From: Corticium candelabrum
Taxonomy: Eukaryota; Porifera; Homoscleromorpha; Homosclerophorida; Plakinidae
DNA length: 64,000 nucleotides
NCBI RefSeq assembly: GCF_963422355.1
Contig: NC_085093.1
Span: 1,023,051-1,087,050, forward strand
Direction: 5' to 3'
Shown here one piece after another: positions 61,407-64,000 of this stretch (positions are counted from its first letter, which is position 1; every line of letters begins with the position of its first letter). Position numbers and translations under genes: made by a program. The notes below the pieces were generated by a model, which ran no database searches, had not been told where the DNA came from, and worked only from the letters and a program-made list of their open reading frames with translations.

Positions 61407-61683
61407 ATGCCATATCTATTGTATCTATTCTTAACAGAAAATACCTACGTAGTACTTCAACCATTGTAACAAATGAAATCTCTTGTCTCTCTAAATATTG
61501 TGTGATAGTACACAAATATAGCAGAATCATATAACAACATATGGGATTTGGTGCAGGTGATGTGATCACTAATGATGTGATCACTAATGATGTGATCACT
61601 AATAATCAGTCCTTATCTATCTTCTCTTGGTTATCATATGAACACATTTCTGTGGCTCAACACTTGAGTCTAAGTGCTGAGTT

Positions 61684-62293
61684 TTAGCTTCGCAAGAAGA
61701 TCACTGCAGCAACAGTGAGTGCTGCCAGCCCAAAAACTGTCACGAAAGATGTTGAGCTTGCCAGTTGCTCAAACAAAGCTTGCTACAAGGAGAAATAAAT
61801 GTTATCCATTATCAAAGTTACAGAATCTGTAGAGATTGTGTACCCATCCTCCTCCTTCACTTCTAATCCAGTTGAGGAGATTTGATATAATGAATCGTGA
61901 CAGCCATGACATGACAGTTAGAACAGATCCTCCAGGCTGTGCCATTGTCCTGTCTGCTAATTCTAACCCAAACAGGAAAACTGCCAGCACTCGACCCCAC
62001 GATAGGCCATGTCTGATCACTTGTTGAGCAACAGTATGGAACACTTCATATGCAGTACTCTCGGTGACTTCTAACCGGTCTAGAAGCTCTGGACCTATGG
62101 CATTGGCAGGTAAGGAATCAACAAGAAGCTGAAGTCTTTGAGCTAGCTCCCTCTCTGGTGTGAACTCCTCATGTCTTGGGTGTATGCCAACCCTGTTTAG
62201 AGAGTCTTCTGAACGACCGCGTTGCAGCAGTGAATCATACATGAAGTCAGTGATCAGTTGGTCGACTCTGATATCCTCAGTGTCAAATGAATT
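61684..62293 (-). CDS. Bcl-2 family protein (BH1, BH2, C-terminal anchor), 5' exon not found
   Basis: Two exons visible: 62293-61844 and 61782-61684. BH1 is HGLSWGRVLAVFLFGLEL, BH2 NWIRSEGGGW. The splice joins GGGW to QALFEQLASS and then a hydrophobic tail anchor (FVTVFGLAALTVAAVIFLR), as in multidomain Bcl-2 proteins of the outer mitochondrial membrane or ER. LAQRLQLLVDSL (about residues 54-65 of the visible part) fits the L-x3-L-x4-D pattern of a BH3. Pro- or anti-apoptotic nature cannot be decided. The frame starts at an acceptor (TTTCCAG, about 62294), so the start codon is in an unseen upstream exon, between 62.3 and 63.2 kb. Confidence 0.82.
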
Positions 62294-63282
62294 CTGGAAA
62301 GACAAAGAGGGTTATTATATACATGTCCACGTACACAACGTAAAAACAACAACACTAGTGTGGGGAAAATTCTGAGGATGAGTCTATGTCTATGCTTGGG
62401 TAATAGGGTAATCACCCAAACAGTCAAAATTGAAGATGTTGACATGTTCCAAGAAGAAAGTGAAACAAAACATTGTACACATATGTACAAAATGTCTCTA
62501 CTTTTATGCCCAAATGTTTATAGACCAAAAGAATCAACAAGAATCAACACCTGCAATTGCACCAAAAGATGACTGGATCACACATTGCCAAGCACTGCAT
62601 GGGTTACATATATCTACCGCTCATATTGAAAAACGATTGAACCCTAGGGAGTAGACGATGACTCTACACATCGACAAAGTCGCCAACCAAAAGAAGCCTT
62701 GCTCTAGTCTAGAGAAGTTATATTATGTCATGCAAAGTGACCTGATAATGATACAACAGCATCCCCCAATCAACTAGACATTATAATCGCTTACTATTTG
62801 TTCAGGACGAGGCGATCTTCCAGCCCAGCTTTGTGATCTCTGATGTGTCATTCTTCAATCTGGTCTATGTGAGACTACTACTAGAGTGCTAATGATCTGT
62901 TTACAGGGACACAACTGGATGACGTGCCGTATTCCGCAAGTGGGGTGACGCAAGCCTGCAGAACAAAAGACTAGTAAAAGTTAAAATAGCATCACACGTC
63001 AGCTCCTGACGGGGACGCTGTGACTCAGTGCATTGGTACGTAGGCTGCGCCCAATTGGCTAGCCTGTTGGGCCTGTTTGAGCGTGTCTGACGGGAGCGGG
63101 CGGGCCGTTCGACGTGAGAAACAGGTTATAACAGGGTCTCTGTGAAATCAGTCGCTTCGTTGAGATTTCTCGTCGTTGTGCAATGGAATTCTTGATAATT
63201 GCTTTGGGAGAGCCCGGATGTCTGATCTCGTTGCGATGCAACTCGCTCCTTGTAGCGCATGCGTAAATTTCTGTGTATCACC
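62294..63282. promoter_or_regulatory. Region between Bcl-2-like and TTC30 genes
   Basis: Should contain the missing first exon(s) of the Bcl-2-like gene (minus) and the TTC30 promoter (plus). I could not fix the Bcl-2 start. AGCGCATGCGT at 63254-63264, about 20 bases before the TTC30 ATG, is NRF1-like. The 62980-63130 part is GC-rich. Confidence 0.5.
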
Positions 63283-64000
63283 ATGGCTGCACGACGAATC
63301 GTCGATGGTCAATATACTCAAACTGTGTACTCTTTGGTGCGTCTTGAAAGCTCTAAACACTTAAGTATAACTAACTTGGGTGTGATATAATAGATCAAAG
63401 GTCAGAAATATGGAGAATCAATAGAAATCTTGTCATTTGAGCTGCAGAAACATCCCAAAGTTAGCAGTTTGTACTCTATCTTTGTACCGTACACTACCAT
63501 ACAAAATGTGACAAGCCTGTCTTCTTACTGATCGAATTGTGTAATTTATTAGGTTGTGGTAGTTTTATTAATTAATTAATTATTGTTTGCGTCATTAAGG
63601 GTAATTCTGGACGTTTGACAGCGAACATAGCTCTTTCAACTGTTTAAGAGCATTACTTTATGTCTTTCTTCTGACAGATCTAGAGTAATAAATTAAACCA
63701 TGTTTGCTGTGGGCTTTGTTTAATTAATTAACTTTCAATACTTTTCTAAACTTTGGCTTTTGTGATTATTAGTCTCGAGCTGCACTATCTCTTCTTGGTT
63801 ATTGTTATTTTCATATGCAAGACTTTCTATCAGCTGCAGACTGGTCAGTAAATCATTTTTGTTTACAACAAAGTAAGCACTCTGAGTACAACGATGTGCA
63901 TTGTGTTTGCAGTTATGAACAATTGACACTTCTTCATCCTGAGGTAGACGAGTACAAGCTCTACCATGCACAGGTAGTAGAGTGATGCTTTTCTGTAAAC
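63283..64000 (+). CDS. TTC30A: TTC30/IFT70 (intraflagellar transport), 5' part only
   Basis: Four exons before the window ends: 63283-63336, 63394-63459, 63773-63843, 63913-63973. Together they read MAARRIVDGQYTQTVYSL, then KYGESIEILSFELQKHPK, SRAALSLLGYCYFHMQDFLSAAD and YEQLTLLHPEVDEYKLYHAQ. This matches the N-terminal TPR repeats of TTC30A/B (IPDGE-TA-VY-LI, SRAGLSLLGYCYY-LQ-F--AA-CYEQL--LHPE---Y-LY-AQ). IFT70 is an IFT-B subunit that wraps IFT52 and binds tubulin-modifying machinery, needed for cilia. The 3' part lies beyond the window. Confidence 0.88.

Overview
The window is animal (metazoan) nuclear DNA with very dense genes. It holds about 21 protein-coding loci on both strands, most cut by many short GT-AG introns of roughly 50-120 bases. 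Gene content (Axin with RGS and DIX domains, an EGLN-type HIF prolyl hydroxylase, a Bcl-2 family member, an SKAP-like and an SH2D4-like adaptor, NUP85, TTC30/IFT70), AT-rich introns, TTAGGG-type repeats and gene spacing of tens to hundreds of bases suggest an early-branching animal. A demosponge fits best, but that is inference; no species marker was tested.

Layout: 0.2-11.1 kb is a tandem array of five intronless POT/SLC15-like transporters on the minus strand, the fifth broken by a frameshift and an in-frame stop. At 11.4-12.9 kb is an SKAP-like PH-SH3 adaptor, convergent with a multi-exon leucine-rich-repeat gene (13.0-17.2 kb, minus). That gene shares a 158-base divergent promoter with a TUG/ASPSCR1 homologue (17.3-28.65 kb, plus). 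TUG intron 2 is 7.85 kb long and full of retroelements: two degenerate RLE-type non-LTR retrotransposons and a tandem pair of tRNA-derived SINEs. Next come TDP2, a secreted Kazal/VWC protein whose start codon overlaps the TDP2 stop, and Axin (36.6-39.3 kb).

From 39.6 kb: ribosomal protein eL18 (minus) and EGLN (plus) start back to back with only about 50 bases between start codons. They are followed by an intronless carbohydrate sulfotransferase (minus), NUP85 (about 24 exons, introns crowded with TG/CA microsatellites), a CARD-Kelch protein, an intronless PHF10 homologue (minus), SH2D4, DRG2, a Bcl-2-like gene (minus) and the first four exons of TTC30/IFT70, which runs off the right edge.

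The genes do not form one pathway. The repeated themes are architectural: head-to-head pairs with very short promoters (several with NRF1-like GCGCAYGCG motifs), tail-to-tail pairs separated by under 100 bases, transposable elements confined to a few introns, and single-exon genes among intron-rich neighbours. Exon boundaries given here come from reading frame, GT-AG signals and remembered family conservation. They may be off by a few bases, and no transcript data were available.
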